Positions 1 through 33,106 of a stretch of 64,000 bases of DNA are shown here, one piece after another; position 1 is the first letter of the stretch, and the number at the start of each line of letters is the position of its first letter. The stretch is from Antennarius striatus (Eukaryota > Chordata > Actinopteri > Lophiiformes > Antennariidae). The notes beneath the pieces are model-generated. The model was not told where the DNA came from. It was given only the letters and a program-made list of their open reading frames with translations, and did no database searches. The stretch spans positions 15,758,501 to 15,822,500 of the forward strand of contig NC_090784.1 in the NCBI RefSeq assembly GCF_040054535.1, in the 5' to 3' direction. The translations under genes were made by a program, and so were the position numbers.

Positions 1-330
1 TGGGGCTTGTCTTCTCAGACTGAACATCTGAACACCTTATCTGCTAGGGCTTTAAAAAACACTAAAAAGGAGGCCCTTGGTTCACATTCAAAACTATAGT
101 CAACAAAGCTTTCTTTATCAGGACCCCAAAGCTCTGGAATGATCTGCTTGTGGAGATTAACAGTAGTAATGTTTTCGGGGTTTTTTTGTTTGTTTGTTTT
201 TCAGAAAGCGCGTTCTGGTTTTACCTGAGTTAAATTTTTAATGCGCGGCAATGTTCTTCAATATTTCTGATTTAATTTTATCAATTAATTAATTTCAATA
301 AAGTGTTCAGTTTATGTTTGTATTTTTCTT
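1..330 (+). repeat. 3' end relic of a LINE (L2/CR1/jockey group)
   Basis: Around 109-165 one frame reads FFIRTPKLWNDLLVEIN, which resembles the 'APxLWNSLP' signature near the C-terminus of L2/CR1-type ORF2 proteins. An AT-rich tail and AATAAA near 296 follow. No reverse-transcriptase motifs lie in the window, so this is at most a 5'-truncated tail. It sits in the intron preceding the first visible kcnn3 exon. Family assignment is by resemblance only. Confidence 0.4.
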
Positions 331-359
331 CTGTGAAGCACATTGTGCTTTTTTTTGGA

Positions 360-770
360 TAAGTTCTGTACAGTGCGCCCTCATTTCTGTTTCTTGCAGT
401 TAATGCGTTCCAGGAACCACACGCAGTTAATGAATTCCGCGATAGAGCGACAAACTATTTATCTTATTATTTACGGTAATTTAAACATTTATGACCCTCT
501 CCATAGTGATATTAAACCACTTTCTATCTGTATTATCTTTTCCCACATTCTTATCGACTGTTTAAAGCACTTTTGTATGCCACGTAACCTTGACCTTATT
601 AATCACAACCTTGACCTTATTTTCACTTTTATACATTTTTAGGTACACATCTCTGAAACCTCATGACAAATAGAATGCACCAGTTACATGATGGATCGTG
701 GGTCTTTATTGAATGACCCTGACCTATGAACGTAGGTCAGGGTAAAAATTTTAATTCAGGGGTGTTGCAG
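360..770. repeat. MITE-like dispersed fish repeat
   Basis: The segment holds the phrases 'cagtgcgccctcatttctg', 'ttaatgcgttccaggaacc' and 'gaattccgcgatagagcga', which I recognise as a common non-autonomous DNA repeat of fish genomes. It continues into an AT-rich body with repeated 'accttgacctta'. It codes for nothing convincing. The right boundary is uncertain and may stop before the (TTA)n tract. Confidence 0.45.
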
Positions 771-792
771 GATGTTGCAGTCTCTGACTGCC

Positions 793-927
<135 letters not shown>

Positions 928-1781
928 ATGCTACCACTACATTTCTCTCTTTCTTTCTCCTTCCCTCCCATCGGCCATTTTACTATTTTTTTTCTATCTT
1001 ACTTGCCCTGCTTATGTCCTCTCTGCTTTCTGTTTCCTTTCTTTGTCCCTTGCCCCCTGCCCTGTGATGCCATGTTATGTTAAAATGAAGGAAAAACATA
1101 GGACAGTTTTTTCATAATCTTGTTTATTTTTCCCGATGGGCTTGTTTTTTTATGTCCAGTGTTATTTAGCTTTTGGTGTTGTCTGACCTTCCTCCCCTTT
1201 TCTCTCCTGATAGAGTCGACAATTTTGTTAACTCAATCATGCAGACACCTCTCCTCCTCCAAACCCCCATCCTGTCCCTCTGTCATGGTCATGTAGGGGC
1301 AGTGACACTCACTCACTCCCATTGACAGATTACTTTGCTAATGGAATTTAATTATTTATCCCTTCCTTTTGGCGATTTAGCAAGGAAAAGACTGACAGCA
1401 GGAGCACGAGGGAGGACAGGACAGGAGGGGATGATGGAGGGAAGGGGAAGAGAGAACCTCTCACTTCCTCCAGTGGCAAGAAATGGCATCACTTCTGTTT
1501 TGATTTGATGGAAAGATGTCATTCAGAGAGAGAGAGAAAGAACAAGACTGAAGAGTTGATGTCCGTTCTGACATAAAACTTAGTTTGTCAGCTAGCAGGA
1601 TTCTGTCGACATCATTCCTTCATTTGAAACTCCGGTTCTAAACCCCAACTTTTGCTGCAATATCAACTCTGGACCCCAAAGAGTTTTATCTCAAAGGGAC
1701 CAGCTTTTGCCCAAGAAAGTCCCCAAAATATGACTGCAACTTGATTTTTGTTCCTATAATATTAGCATGTACACACATGCG

Positions 1782-1824
<43 letters not shown>

Positions 1825-3858
1825 ACACACGCACGCACAAAAGTCTCTGCAGAGAACATAATTGTAAAATAACTTTTGCTTCCCTTGCTCTACCTCGTCA
1901 TTCAGATGTCACACACTTCTTTGCCTTTGCATTTTCTTGTATCTCACATTCTTTCTTCTCCCATCACTCGTGTTTTTGTCATTTTTTACTATTTCTTCCT
2001 CCCGCTCTCATCTCTGTCTCCTCCCTCTCTCCCTCTTTTTCTCTCTCTCTTTTTCTCTCTATCTCTGCCTCTCTCTCACTCACTCTCTCTCTCTCTTGCT
2101 CACTGGGGATCCTAATTAAGCTTGGCTGCTCTTTGATGTTGTTTCCCTGGCAACAGTCACCATGACGAGACTAGGTCTGCACACTCTTTCTCAAACTCAC
2201 TTAGGCATACACAAATACACTGAAGTACAGTACACACTCACATTTGCACATGCACACACTTACCAAAATCATTAAAGACCGCCTGCGTTTGACCCCTGGT
2301 TCAAACGATAGCTGAAACAACTCAGACCTTTTGTGCAGGTCGTATATGTGGGTACACATGTTGGTCCATGTACGCAAACATATCACAACTGAAGGAAACA
2401 TGAGCATCCTGCTGTGCTACATATAGATGGAAATCAAATGTGTAGCTTGCTTGTATCCATAGCTGGCTGAGCAAACAGCAGGTCCTCAGCCCTCCTCCGT
2501 CGCTCTGACCAGTTGGCTGTGACATGGACTCGCTGATTGTCGTGCCCAGTTGTTCCCATGCTTGACCTGTTACTGTAATTTTCTTCCTAAATAAATATTT
2601 GTGTGGGCTGAAAGCCCTTGAGATGAATCATGTGGTAGAGAGCGATGTTGGCTCTCACTGTTTCTGAAGGCAGTGAAGTGTCTGTTAAACACTGCTGAGT
2701 TACAGCAGGGATTTCCTCGTTTCTCTCATTGTGCCCCGACCTATTTAGGTTGTATTGCCTCTTTACTTTTGCCAATGAGGTCACGATGGTTCCTGTTTGT
2801 TTGTCTGTCATCTAGTTAGAATAACAAAAAGTTATGAACAGGTTTGGATGAGATGTTTTTCAAGACTTTTGCCAAAGGAACATCCATTCAATTTTCATGG
2901 TGTTCATCTACTTTCAGAATTATTTGCCATTACAAGATGGGATAATTACAACGTTTAGCTTCTAACTCCAATAATTCCTACAATGCTTAGAAGAATAGGA
3001 AAACTATTTTTTCTTGGTGGAAGTCAAGGACATAATCTTTCCTTTGCTACTTGTATTGTTTTATTTAAGGACATGCATTTTCATAACGTTGTTGAAACAC
3101 ATTCCTTACAGCGACGTTTTGACCACACACTGGAAATCCTTTGTTTGAAGAAGACATGACTTCATGGTTTAAAAAGATTTTTGCAGTGTCCTCCTGTAAT
3201 GTACCTGATTTGTTCTTGTACCTATCTTTATCCTTTCATTTCCACCACCCTTTTCTCATATTAGCCCTATCTCATTATCCTCATCATATCATTGCCAAGA
3301 CCCCAGTCTCACCCCACCCCCCACCCCAACTCCTGTCAGTACCATCTGTAGGAGTGGCCCTAGGATATAACTTGCTCTTACCACTTCCCTAAAACAATGA
3401 CTTTGGTGACAATATCCGGAGTAACTATAACAATTATGGACACAAAACAACAAAATGCAGGGGCAGAAAACTGTACTTGCCTTTGTTGCCATTGTTAAGC
3501 TGAAGCTCTTTTTTTTTTTTTAAAGAAAAACTGTTTTATTATAATTGTTAGGAATCTGTTTTGCTCAAAAGTGGCCACTTGAGATAACAAGGCATTTTTG
3601 GATTTAATTTTAGAAAGAGACTCAGGTTGTTTGAAAGTGATCCAAACTGAAATAAAGGGAGACCGAATAGATTTATGATTCGATGAAGTGTCGTTTCCTC
3701 TAAATTACTGCTGGTGTCTTTAATCATCAAATCAAGCAACTGTGCTGAAGAGTAGACTGGACCCTACCAGCAGAAGATCATGAAGAAAAGTTCGTACTTT
3801 AAAACGAGTGTAACTCCAACCCTTGTTTAACTCCTTGTATGTGCCCTTTTCCCTGCAG

Positions 3859-22038
<18,180 letters not shown>

Positions 22039-22710
22039 AGACGGCTCACAGCACCAGGAGAGGACAAACATGGAGAGAAACAGGGAGGAGCCGGAGGATT
22101 GACTCGGAGGATCAACGGACTGTTGTAGTCCTCTCACTTCAGACGAAGGGAGAGAAACAAGGAAGGAGGAGAAATGATTCTCTAAAACTAGTCGTCAGTG
22201 AGAGAGAGAGAGAGAGATGAAGACAGAGCTGAGAGGAGAAATAAAAGGATGAAGATTGAGGATCAGTATGACTGATGAGACACGTTAGAGACTTTGGGGC
22301 GCTTTCATTGACAAAGAAAAGAGAAGAAAAAATGACACTAAAATGGAGACTCCGAAAGGTGTGAAGAGAAAAGATGTCAAGAAGCTGAGCGATGGAGGTA
22401 GTGAGGACCAGAAGGAGGAAGAAGAGGGGCAGAGGAATAACTCGGAATAATTATATGAACTCAGCTCATCAATGGAATCCACTCTAATTACTGATGAAGG
22501 CCTTTTCTCTCTCTTTCCCTCTTTCCTTCCTTCCCTCTCTCCCAGTCTTTCTCTTTCCTCATCAGGAATTAATGACCATGACTTTTTATCCTTATGATGT
22601 ATTTTCTATCTGAATGCTAATTGTGTGTTAACGAGCATCCCTTTAACAGAAGGTTCGATCAATACGACCATAATTTAAAAAAAAAAAAAAAAAACTAGTG
22701 GCATGCACCG

Positions 22711-22719
22711 CACACACAC

Positions 22720-22781
<62 letters not shown>
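22711..22781. repeat. (CA)n microsatellite in the kcnn3 3' region
   Basis: CA run with one CG interruption, preceded by an A16-18 run at 22677-22694 that may be the tail of an old retroposed insertion. A second (CA)n follows 90 bp later. Confidence 0.96.
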
Positions 22782-22784
<3 letters not shown>

Positions 22785-22870
22785 TACACAACTTAACACA
22801 CCATCCACGCAATACAAGTTGATACTGCACAAACATAAGTACACAATATCTCACCATGCAGACCGTATAT

Positions 22871-22872
<2 letters not shown>

Positions 22873-22936
<64 letters not shown>
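22873..22936. repeat. (AC)n microsatellite in the kcnn3 3' region
   Basis: Pure AC run of 64 bp, the second member of a close pair of CA tracts in the presumed 3' UTR. Confidence 0.97.
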
Positions 22937-22939
<3 letters not shown>

Positions 22940-24285
22940 AATGCAGTAGTCCAGAAGACAATACTGAACCCTGCACTGCCAAGCACTCAATGCACTGTCG
23001 AACTCCACAGAGCACTGCCAAGCATTGTAGACACACTGTAAAAAATGTTAATCCAAATGATTTAGCTTCTGTGGGTTTGAGCTAATGCAGTAGTTCAGAG
23101 TAACAACACACAGCTGTGACATCATAACTACACAGCTAACTGCACAAACTTTAAAAGATTTGGTTTGTGAATGTTACCTTTAATATCCTGACAAATCAAC
23201 CGTTCAGAATCTCATCATACTGGGATGGCTGTTGGGAGGAAGAACTGAAAAGGTAATAGTTTACAAGAGATGCTGCTAGCAATTCAAATAACAAACCAAA
23301 CACAATCCATCAACAATAAAGAGCCTGGTTACTCTCCTACAGAGATGTGAAGTCAAATTAACACATATTCACCCTCTGAAAGTCTTATATAAAGAGATTT
23401 CTACAATAGTAATTGAGTTTTCTTAAAAATAATAGCTGTGTGATCATAAGATGGTTAATATTTTTCACAGTAAATGGTTGTGTCTACGACCCTCTACGAA
23501 GATCTTACTGCCAGTCCTTTTTCCAACTTGCAACCGCGCTGTTATCACGAATGTAAAGAAATACTTTCAAACATTTGATTAATTCAACTACGAGACACCC
23601 ACACGACACATGCACACCAATATACACACACCTCAACAACCAAAGTGCTCTCTCTTAAATGGACTTCAATAAGAGGCAGGGAACGCTGCTGTCACTGGAG
23701 ACAAAAGATGGCAGGAGGCGTTGCAGATTTCTTGACAATATTTGTGAGGGAATAACTGTGAAAATCTGGGCATGGACTTGTTACAGTGCTGTACATGGAC
23801 TGCTCTTCACTGCTTTAAAACAGACCAAGGTGGACTCACACAAGGGAACACAAATAAACCTTATAAAGGATAAATGGCCATGAAGGTGCAGATGTTTTGA
23901 AATAAATAAAACATAGAAGGGGAGATGAAGGTATATCTGAGAGGAATTCTAATGGTGTGACGAGAAAAACACAAGCCTATCCTTGCAATGGATCTCAACA
24001 ACTGTCTTATAGCGACATGCTGTGGCCGGAATACTGAATTACATACGCTTGGAATATTGTATAGTATGCTGTTAACGAAATTTAGCTTTGTATTGCTTAG
24101 TCTTTTCTACCACTATGATTAAACGCAGTTATAGCTGATATCTAATATTACTAAACTATAGTATTCTTCTCATTTGTCATGAAAATTATGATATATGTAT
24201 TAACAATACGTTAAATAATTCTGAATAAGGAAAGTGCCGTTTGAGGTTGAAATTATTTTGTAATTTTATTTTGTCAGAGAGAATT

Positions 24286-24291
24286 AATAAA
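24286..24291 (+). terminator. kcnn3: candidate poly(A) signal for kcnn3
   Basis: AATAAA in 'gaattaataaagtatat', with T/G-rich sequence ('gttgttgttggggtttttt') about 45 bp downstream, as expected of a cleavage region. An upstream pair at 23901-23910 is an alternative. Confidence 0.4.
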
Positions 24292-24690
24292 GTATATATC
24301 TATAACATCAGAGCGTCCATGTTTTATGTGTTTCTGTTGTTGTTGGGGTTTTTTTTATTAAATCTTTTGACTTTTTTGACTTTTTGAAAGCTAGAAACCG
24401 CTGCCTAACTCCACTTTGATTGTGTCTTTGCACCTGGTGCATTGCACACGCTAGGATGATGTCACCATAATGATGTCACTCTGCTCATGTCTGCCTCTTG
24501 CCAAATGAAGCAATGGCACTTTATTTAATTTATACTGTGAATCTACTGCATTTGGTATCACTGTGAATCAATACATATTGACCCATCCAAATCTCTCAGC
24601 TCCTGCTCCAATTGAACAGAGTGGTTTAACATCAAGAGCTGTCCATATCTGGGTATTTTTATTTTGATTGATCTGTTTTGCATTTCTAGG

Positions 24691-24693
<3 letters not shown>

Positions 24694-24771
<78 letters not shown>

Positions 24772-24798
24772 CGGTGAGAGGGAGAGAGAGAGAGAGAT
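24694..24798 (+). repeat. (TG)n(AG)n compound microsatellite
   Basis: About 58 bp of TG changes to AG/GAGA repeats with short interruptions. It is the first marked feature of the gene-free stretch right of kcnn3. Confidence 0.95.
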
Positions 24799-26960
24799 GC
24801 TGTCTGTTCTTGCGTTAAGGACATCTGTATCTAGGTTTCATGTTTTAATGCAGATAATTAGGGGCGACTGTCCAAGTGGGGATAAAATTGCCTTTATTGC
24901 AGAAATTTCCATGACAACACTCAATTTTATTTCACAGCCTTTTCATTCAGGACAAGCAAATATATGGATTATTTAAGTTGATAAGAAGTTGAGATTAGTG
25001 TAAATGGCAATGGTCAATTCGCTGTAAATGAGTTTGCAGGAAAACCTGCAACCTTTATCTGACACTTGAGTCGATGGAGCAAGACTGAACATTAATTACA
25101 ACTAGCAGCTGAACTTTCACAACTGTGAACTGGTGCAGAGAATTAACAAAAAATAAGAAATCTAAAAAGCAAGTACTGTGATTAAAAAGCCTGTAGTACA
25201 ATATTTTGAGCAGAGTAAAAGTCCCCAATTATGGTGAAAAAGAACATTAAATACTAGGCGAAAGACACCTTTTTGTTGTAGTATTGACTGATGTGGCGAC
25301 AAATCTGTTTAGCTCTTTGTTGAATAGATAATGTGGGAAATGCCTGTGGGTAATAGCCTCTCATGTCACATAGTCAGTCGTACTAAAATATTGTCCTATT
25401 GTCCCACATTTGCAGTATTTCAAAACTATTTGTTTTGGGATTTGCATATTTGTCAGGCATTTGAATTGTCTTTGGGAATAATCCTTTGTTAGTTTATAAT
25501 CTCACTGTAGCAGGTCCAGTAACATGTGAGTGACCAGTTATACAACAATACATTTCTCTCATCTTACCTTTGCCATTTGCTCATTTAAATTCATTTTTAC
25601 TTGTGCGGTCTTTGTAAATAGAACAAACTGCGTTGATTTCTGTTGGTTGTAATTGTCACAAATTCTGATAATTAATGCAAAGGCAGCTCTGTCTATACTG
25701 ATTGATGAAAGAATGCAAGAATTTTAGACTAACCCTAACCTTATACCGGCATTTCTACAAGAATGCTCTCATGATTTATTGTGCATAAATTCATTTATTT
25801 GAGCATGAAGGTGGTCACAGCAATCACAAAATTCCTTCTGAAAAGATTACATTGATTTTCATTCTCTTACAATTCAGCTGGCAACACATAGACTCAGGCT
25901 GTTGTGTGTCTAGGCCCAGGGTGAATATAAAACACAGTAACAGAGGTGTGAATGCAAAGCGGCGTGAAACACTGTTCTACCCAGGGAGCATCGCATACCC
26001 AGATGCAATGAGCTTGTTATCTGTGTTATTTACTGGTGGCCTCTTTTGCTTCCCGCTCATCCATCATCTTTATCAGGTAGGGAGCACTGTCATTATTGAG
26101 CTCTATAATTTTAGGGCCAGGGTAATGTTCATGCCCTAGTTTTTTGCAATCTCCTCTGCCTTCCGTTTTCTCTCTTGATATGGCTCTCAGTCTCTTCATT
26201 TTTCAGGGAAGGCATTTACACTTATGGATTATGGATTGAGCAGAGCATACAGGACCAACTGTGTGTAGAAACCAGAAATGGTTTTTGATCATATACCAGC
26301 ATTAATATTTAGTGTAATTCTCAATGCTGTCTTTTTTTAGCTGCATCCTATGCTGTAAAAGCAACTAAATAACTTTATTTTTCTTAGGTCTATCCCTCAT
26401 TCCTGTTGATTGTAAACTTGTGACAAAAACTCCCAAACACTGACAATGTTGTCATCAGTGCGAACTAGATCATGCCCACAGTGATTGCTGTGCAGCCAAG
26501 GGACTACCTACACTGTTTGTTTGTTGCCCAAAGCAATGCCTTTGGTCCTATTTAACACAGAAAGCTGTGAAGTGTGTTAAATAAATTAAACAATCCTAGA
26601 AAGTTGTTTCAGCTCATCGTTAATTGTGTGAATCCAACAATCAAAACTTATTTATTTAAAACATAATGTGTTTTCCTAAATATAACCATTTAAACAATTT
26701 GTTGTTGGGGGATGGGGGGGGTCATATAATGCGAATCAAATTGTGTACTAAAAGCTAACATATTAGTACTGTTATTAGCAGAGTATCAATATTAGTACTG
26801 TATAGTATTGGTTTTGGTGCTTATGATATAGTTTTAGTGTATAGTAATGCTCGTATGTTATTAGTGTGGTGTACGGTTATTTTAAGGGTATTGGTATTGG
26901 CATTTCTCTTTATCTGTAAGGACTCGTGTTACCTGGAAAGGTGATACTCAAATTAAAAAC

Positions 26961-27012
<52 letters not shown>

Positions 27013-27150
27013 CTTACTCGACCATCCTTATGACAGTAAAACCCTTCTGATGATTCACCAGGGAGTGGAGATCCCTAAACTTGTCATTCTGGTGCTCAAG
27101 TCCTGTTGTTTCCCTGGTAACCAGACCTACAGCGCTCCAAACACATACGG

Positions 27151-27299
<149 letters not shown>

Positions 27300-30059
27300 C
27301 AACTCCTCCTTTCGACTATACCTAAATGGACAGTTTTATTTAATGAAGAGATGCATAAAAATGACCTCAAGTTATGAAATTATGCTTTCTGCCATTTTTG
27401 TTCAGTAAACTCTTAAATTTCTAACTTCTTCAGGTCTTTATAGACTTGATTGGATTAGTTTTCTATCACAGTTGTGGAAGCAATATCAGTTTTCCATCAG
27501 AGAGTATAATATTACAACTGCATGAGTGTGTCGGTAAAATGGATCCGATTACAGGCTCTTTGTGTGTCTACTTGATCAATTCATGCTTTAGTTTAGTGTG
27601 CAGTCAGCATCCTCAGTATTAAAGTCTTAACACTTGCTCTTGGCACTGCAGCTCCTTCATTTTTTCAACTGTTTAAATGTTTTATGTATTTTTCTAAGAA
27701 GGTGGTCCAACATTCAATGAGAAATGTAGAGCGTAGTTGAGCTGCACATGTACAGTATTTGCCCTGCCAGGCAACTTAACAGTGGAAGGAATGGTCATTC
27801 AAATGAACTGATACAGTTAGTAGGGGGGGAGGGCACTTGTGGCCCCAGGGAGCTGGCTGCTGTTCGAGGGTAAATTCATTGTCCCTGAAAGATTGCAGGA
27901 AAGATCTTGTTATCCCCACCATAAAATGACAAGGGGATATGGTCAACCCTATCTCTGTAGGCCCATCTATCTATCACTCCATAATCATTTTTTTTCCAGA
28001 GCATATATTACAAACCACACACATAAATCAGCTGCTGATAGTCCAAGTTGCTATGCACTAAGAAAAAAGAGGTCTGAGGCATGTCTTTGGTATAATCACC
28101 ACAGAAACAGCAGTGTACAATATAGGTTCCATGACAATACTGTCTCTTGAGGCTGAATCAAAGGGACATGTCCGTAAGTATGGGGGGGAAAGAGAAGGAC
28201 TTGTAGAGAACAGGTTGTTAATTGGCCCATTTGTCTGACTATTCAGTTGAATCTGGATGAAGATAGACACAATGAAATTTTTAATGATACCACAGGGGAG
28301 TTGTGCTTGGCTTCCTCCCCTGACAGGAGTTAGATGGTTGCCACTTTATCTCCTACCTGTAACTTCCATGCAGGCTAGACTCCGCTGTGGCCCAGTACTG
28401 TTTGTATTCCCAGTTTGCTCTTTCCTTGTCTGTCTGACAGGCAGTGGGACATCGGGTTCTGTTTCTGAGGCAGGGTTCTTTGTTTGAGTACTCTGGATCA
28501 TTGTATGTGAGGTAAGTCTATCAACCCTTAAAGGAGGATGTGAACAGGCTAAAGTTTGGGGCCGTCAGCCAATTAGAATCAAGAAACAGATTAGCAGCAC
28601 CAGCAAAGCTACTCACCTGGTGGGACTTTATTCAAGTCATGTTGGCATGTGGTCTCATCTGTAGAGATCTCTGTTAACATACTTAACTCACTGTTTGAGT
28701 GAATTATTGTAAGGATTTCGTGCTTAACCCCGCCCCCCAAGCATTTTTTTTTGCTTCCTCAATCCAGTCTAAACCCTGCCCTCAATCCCAGAACCCCACA
28801 AGCACAGCAAGTTTCTTTATTCAGTTTTATTTCCTCTGCTCTCTTTCATCTTTCCTCTTTGCCACTAGCGCTTCAGCATCAGCTTATCACACCTTTGAAA
28901 ATGCAGGTGCTGAAAGTTGGGTGTGCATGCACGCACTCACAAACACACACACATGCACACACACAGGGAAATTGCAGAGAATTTCATATTCATCAAACCT
29001 CTGTTTTATTTCCAACCCATCACCTCTCTCTACCTCTTCCACCCCTTGCCTGAAAAGTCATGTTGGTTTCCACAGCAACTGACTGTGTCTGCGTGAAGCA
29101 GGAGTTTCCTCACACACCAGACGAGAAGGGATGCTGAGCAAGGGGAGTCACAAAAACATGGATACTCTCACTCACATTCAAGCATTTGTGGAACTGTTGA
29201 TTAGAAATCAGCATGGGATTCACACTGTTTCTTTTAATGAGTTGAACAAAAGCTGTTGATTGGGTGATTCCAACAGGAATAGACTTGACTGTATGGCAAC
29301 TTGAAAGTGTTTTCTGCCGTTGTCAAAGAATTGCATGGACACAATCTGGATCAGTATGATTCTGTGAGCAGAAATAAGCATGCAAAGACAAAGGATGAAT
29401 AGACTTCATGTATAAATTAATGGAGTTAAATGCATCTTGACATTTGTGTATCTGTGTTATGTAGCTAACTGGAGCAGAGGCTCCCTGTTGCATCAGATTA
29501 ACACTTGTATTCTACGCAAGTTTGAAAAGACATCCTTTCTAAATTATTGCTCAAATGCATCATTTATCTTACCGTTTTGTGTACACTACCGTTTGAAATA
29601 TGGATGAGGACACCAATCAAACACATTTTTCTGACAGTAGAACAAACACTTCAGCGAGCACACGGGTTATGAAAACAACTGAGAGGTATCTGGCTAATGG
29701 TTAGATATTTACATTTTCTGAGCATCACTCATAAGACAACCGTTACAGGGAGACCCAACACTTTATCCATCTTCTCCATTAGTAGGACGTAATTAGCCAA
29801 TGAAAGTCTGCTCGAACCTTCACAGATGGTCAAAATAGTCTTGCTTACATTTTTTCCTCCCCTGTTTTTCATTTAAATACAGCTTAGCTTAATTAACTGA
29901 ACAAATATTTTGGTATCCTGCATTTTCTACAAAAAGGACGAGAGTAGAAATGATTCATCACTAAGTCTATCCTCACCTTCCCTCTGTAATTTCCTCCTCA
30001 ATCTTCTCCCCAGTGACATGTAGAAAGGTGTTGAGCTGCATCTAACCGTGTTTGACTAG

Positions 30060-30340
30060 AGGCAGGTGCAGATTACCGCCTCACTTACCCTTCAGTGGCT
30101 ATACAAGCTGCTCTTCATCTCCATAAATGTCCTTTCACACAAGGTACAGGAAGACACACTCACAGCATGGAGGCTATTTAAACTACACGGCCAGAATAAT
30201 TAATGCAGGAAATTATGAGGGACAGAGGAACGATTAATTTCAAGCTGTGACCAGCTGACATGACTGATTGTTTTAACAGGACGCCAGGCTTTTAATACTG
30301 GAGGCCATTCAGGGATGGCATCCATCACAGTGACCCTCAA
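30060..30340. promoter_or_regulatory. candidate conserved non-coding element
   Basis: Repeat-free sequence with 'agaataattaatgcagg' and 'gaacgattaatttcaagc' cores and an E-box-like CAGCTG. It looks like an enhancer by texture only. It might serve kcnn3, the nearest developmental-type gene, but that is speculation. Confidence 0.25.
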
Positions 30341-32404
30341 TGCTGTAGGTTGTGTGCAGTCGTGCTTCTCTCTGTTTCCTTGTCTATGTATATTTGTGTG
30401 TTTCTGTGTACTCAAGCATATGTGTACAAATTTATGTGACTGTGGATCTCAGGTCCCTCCACCTCCCCCTGTCTGTGAGATGATGAGAGGTATGTGGAAC
30501 ACAGACCAGTGATGAGCTTTTAAACCTTTCTGATGTAACCCGCGAGGGAGACACACTTACACACAGATTTCATCATATCTATCTCCCTTTTCCTCAGTGT
30601 GGTAGATTTAAATATGTGCACAGATAAATTCAGAAGTACAACATCACATTAATTTTTCCTCAAATTAACTTTAGTTCTTGTATTTTAGCCTTTCTTCTAG
30701 CAGTCTATGTCATTGAGTGTGGTTTATATTTGGCTGAGTAGCGAATTAGACGAGGATTTTAATAGAAGTACAGCGTCAGGATCTGCTAAGGTGTCCTTGA
30801 CTCCTTCATTCTATTTATGTAGGGACTTTGAATAGGAAAAAGGTTTTCATGTGAGATTCAATAAAGTATAGAAATGGAACAAATGGTGCTTTGAGCACTT
30901 CAGAAGCCATCAGCCCTGTGCGGAACAACCCGTGGACCTTACCAGGGGTTCTGACAGGGGACTCAGACACCGTCTCTGCTCTGGTGGAGGTTGTTTCCAT
31001 AGACACAAGTGGGCTCAGTGGCCAATTAATTGTGCTCTAATTACTTAAGTATAATGGTTCTGTCCTTTGTCACTGGGTACTGTTCTATGTTTGTGACTGA
31101 ACAATAAACAAACTTGTATAATATTCCTAACACATGCTCCCACATACAAATTTTCCTCACCCACACACTCTCTCCTGTACATTCATGTAATCTCTTCAAT
31201 CTCTCCCTAACCTTCTTCCAGTCCTTTTTATATCACTTTTCCGTGCAACGGCTTTCGATTTGCTGGATTTAAAGCTGAGATGAGAGAGCTTAAATCGATA
31301 TTGTAAAAACTCTTACGGCTACGTGTCTAAAAGATTTTTCTGCCCTTTGCTCTCTCCAGTCTCATCCTCCTCTCTGCTTTCCATTAAGTGGAACAAATGA
31401 CTTCACATTTTGAAAGCAATATTTTGGCAAGCAGATTTTGTCTACAGGCCCAGGTTTTAGCCATGCCAATGGATCCCACTAGCATCTGTCCCCTCCCACC
31501 AACAACCCCTGATGTCCCTGTCCTTCTGCATGCATTCAGACAGGCACTGCAATGAGCAAAAGACAGGAGATTGTACAGTAAACCAAACTTTCACTCAGAT
31601 CAGGTGGGTGTTTGATTTGGTATAGCAGGATAGCCCAAAAATAATGCTGTAATAAGATACTTATTACAGCATTATTTTTTACTATACACAAGAAAAACCA
31701 GCTGCCAAGAGATGTGGAGATAATTTATAGATAAAGTATATCATAAAAAGTTCAAACAGGACAACACAATTTTAACATGTGAGGACCAGGACAACCCGAT
31801 GTCAACCAGAAATCTTGCTCATTCGTCTTCCTGTTCCTGTCTTAATTGTGTTGATCAGCTGTTATCTCTCGGAGAAGTGAGCTACAGGAAAAAAGAAAAA
31901 AAAAACACACCATCAAACGTTGTACTCCTGCGCCCCCTGTCGACAATTTGACATATTACAGCCAGCGCGTTCGACTTCCTTCACTGTAATCCAAACACTT
32001 GTAACAAACAGTTTCCAGAGCCCTTTACAATCCTCCACTCTGCAGGGCTTTACTTTACTAACAACTAGTCAATCCTTCATTCCCTGAGGGCGAGTGCAGA
32101 TGCTGATTCTGTCTGTTCTCTCCAGAAGGGTTTCCCAGCTGCTCCCCTTCATCATTTCGTCTCTCTGTCACAGCTGCTGTCAGGTCTTCCACAGACACCT
32201 TCAAGTGCTGCTCTGCTTCACTTCAGTCCTAACTGACCTTAATTGCAAGAGGTTTGAGGTTTCAGGGTGCCCAAAGTTTTGTCTTAACCCTCAATACAGT
32301 ATAATACACAGGCTTTCACAGAAAGGTTGACAGTTTTATTACATCAGGCTCTTGTGATTCTTAAATTAGCCTTAAAGTAGAGAGGAAATTATTTAATAAA
32401 GCAT

Positions 32405-32438
32405 TAATAATAATAATATATATATATATATATATAAT

Positions 32439-32470
<32 letters not shown>
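32405..32470. repeat. (TA)n/(TAA)n tract at the left edge of an L2 fragment
   Basis: Alternating TA and TAA runs lead directly into the L2-like ORF2 fragment at 32471. The second copy of that fragment, at 44287, also begins right after a (TA)n run. Confidence 0.95.
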
Positions 32471-32471
<1 letters not shown>

Positions 32472-33106
32472 CGATCACACTGTGCGTGCTCTTGCGCTGC
32501 TGCATTTCCTGTCATGGCAGCTGTGCTATACCTGATAACTTTTGACATTCGGCTATTGTGTAATTCTCTTCCTGCAAAAAATGTTTGTACTCGAAATTTA
32601 TCAGATCATACTATTTCTAAATTCAGGGAAGAAATCCCAGGTATGCTTAATCTAATCCCACTACTGAACTACACAGCAGGTCATTTTCCGAACTCAGCTA
32701 ATGTTTGTCCATCTCAAATTGATGAGTTTGTTGACGTTACTTCAGACTCTCTGCGAAAAACCTTAGATTTAATTGCTCCACTAAAAAATAAGACTATAAA
32801 ACAGGGGATGCGAGCTCCCTGGTTTAATTCTCACACCCACCAATTAAAGCAAGAATCTCGACAACTTGAGAGGAAATGGCGTTCTACTAAAGTAGGAGAA
32901 CACCTCACTGCGTGGCAAGATGGTTCACATAAATACAGGAAGGCACTTCGTGCCACTAGAGCAGCCTATTATTCATCATTAATCGAGGACAAAAGAAAAA
33001 AATCACAGAGTCTTGTTCAGTACTGTATCCAGACTGACAAAGAACCACAGTTCATTTGAGCCTAGTATTCCATCAAGTCTCCACAGTAATGATTTTATGA
33101 ATTTCT

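Larger units (their letters stand above)
22039..24310 (+). other. kcnn3: kcnn3 3' untranslated region (probable extent)
   Basis: Downstream of the TGA no other coding signal appears. Purine-rich sequence (22040-22460) is followed by two (CA)n tracts and then AT-rich DNA. Possible poly(A) signals are AATAAA at 23901/23905 and at 24286. The second, in an AT-rich context with T-rich sequence further on, is a reasonable end. The extent is inferred without transcript data. Confidence 0.5.
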
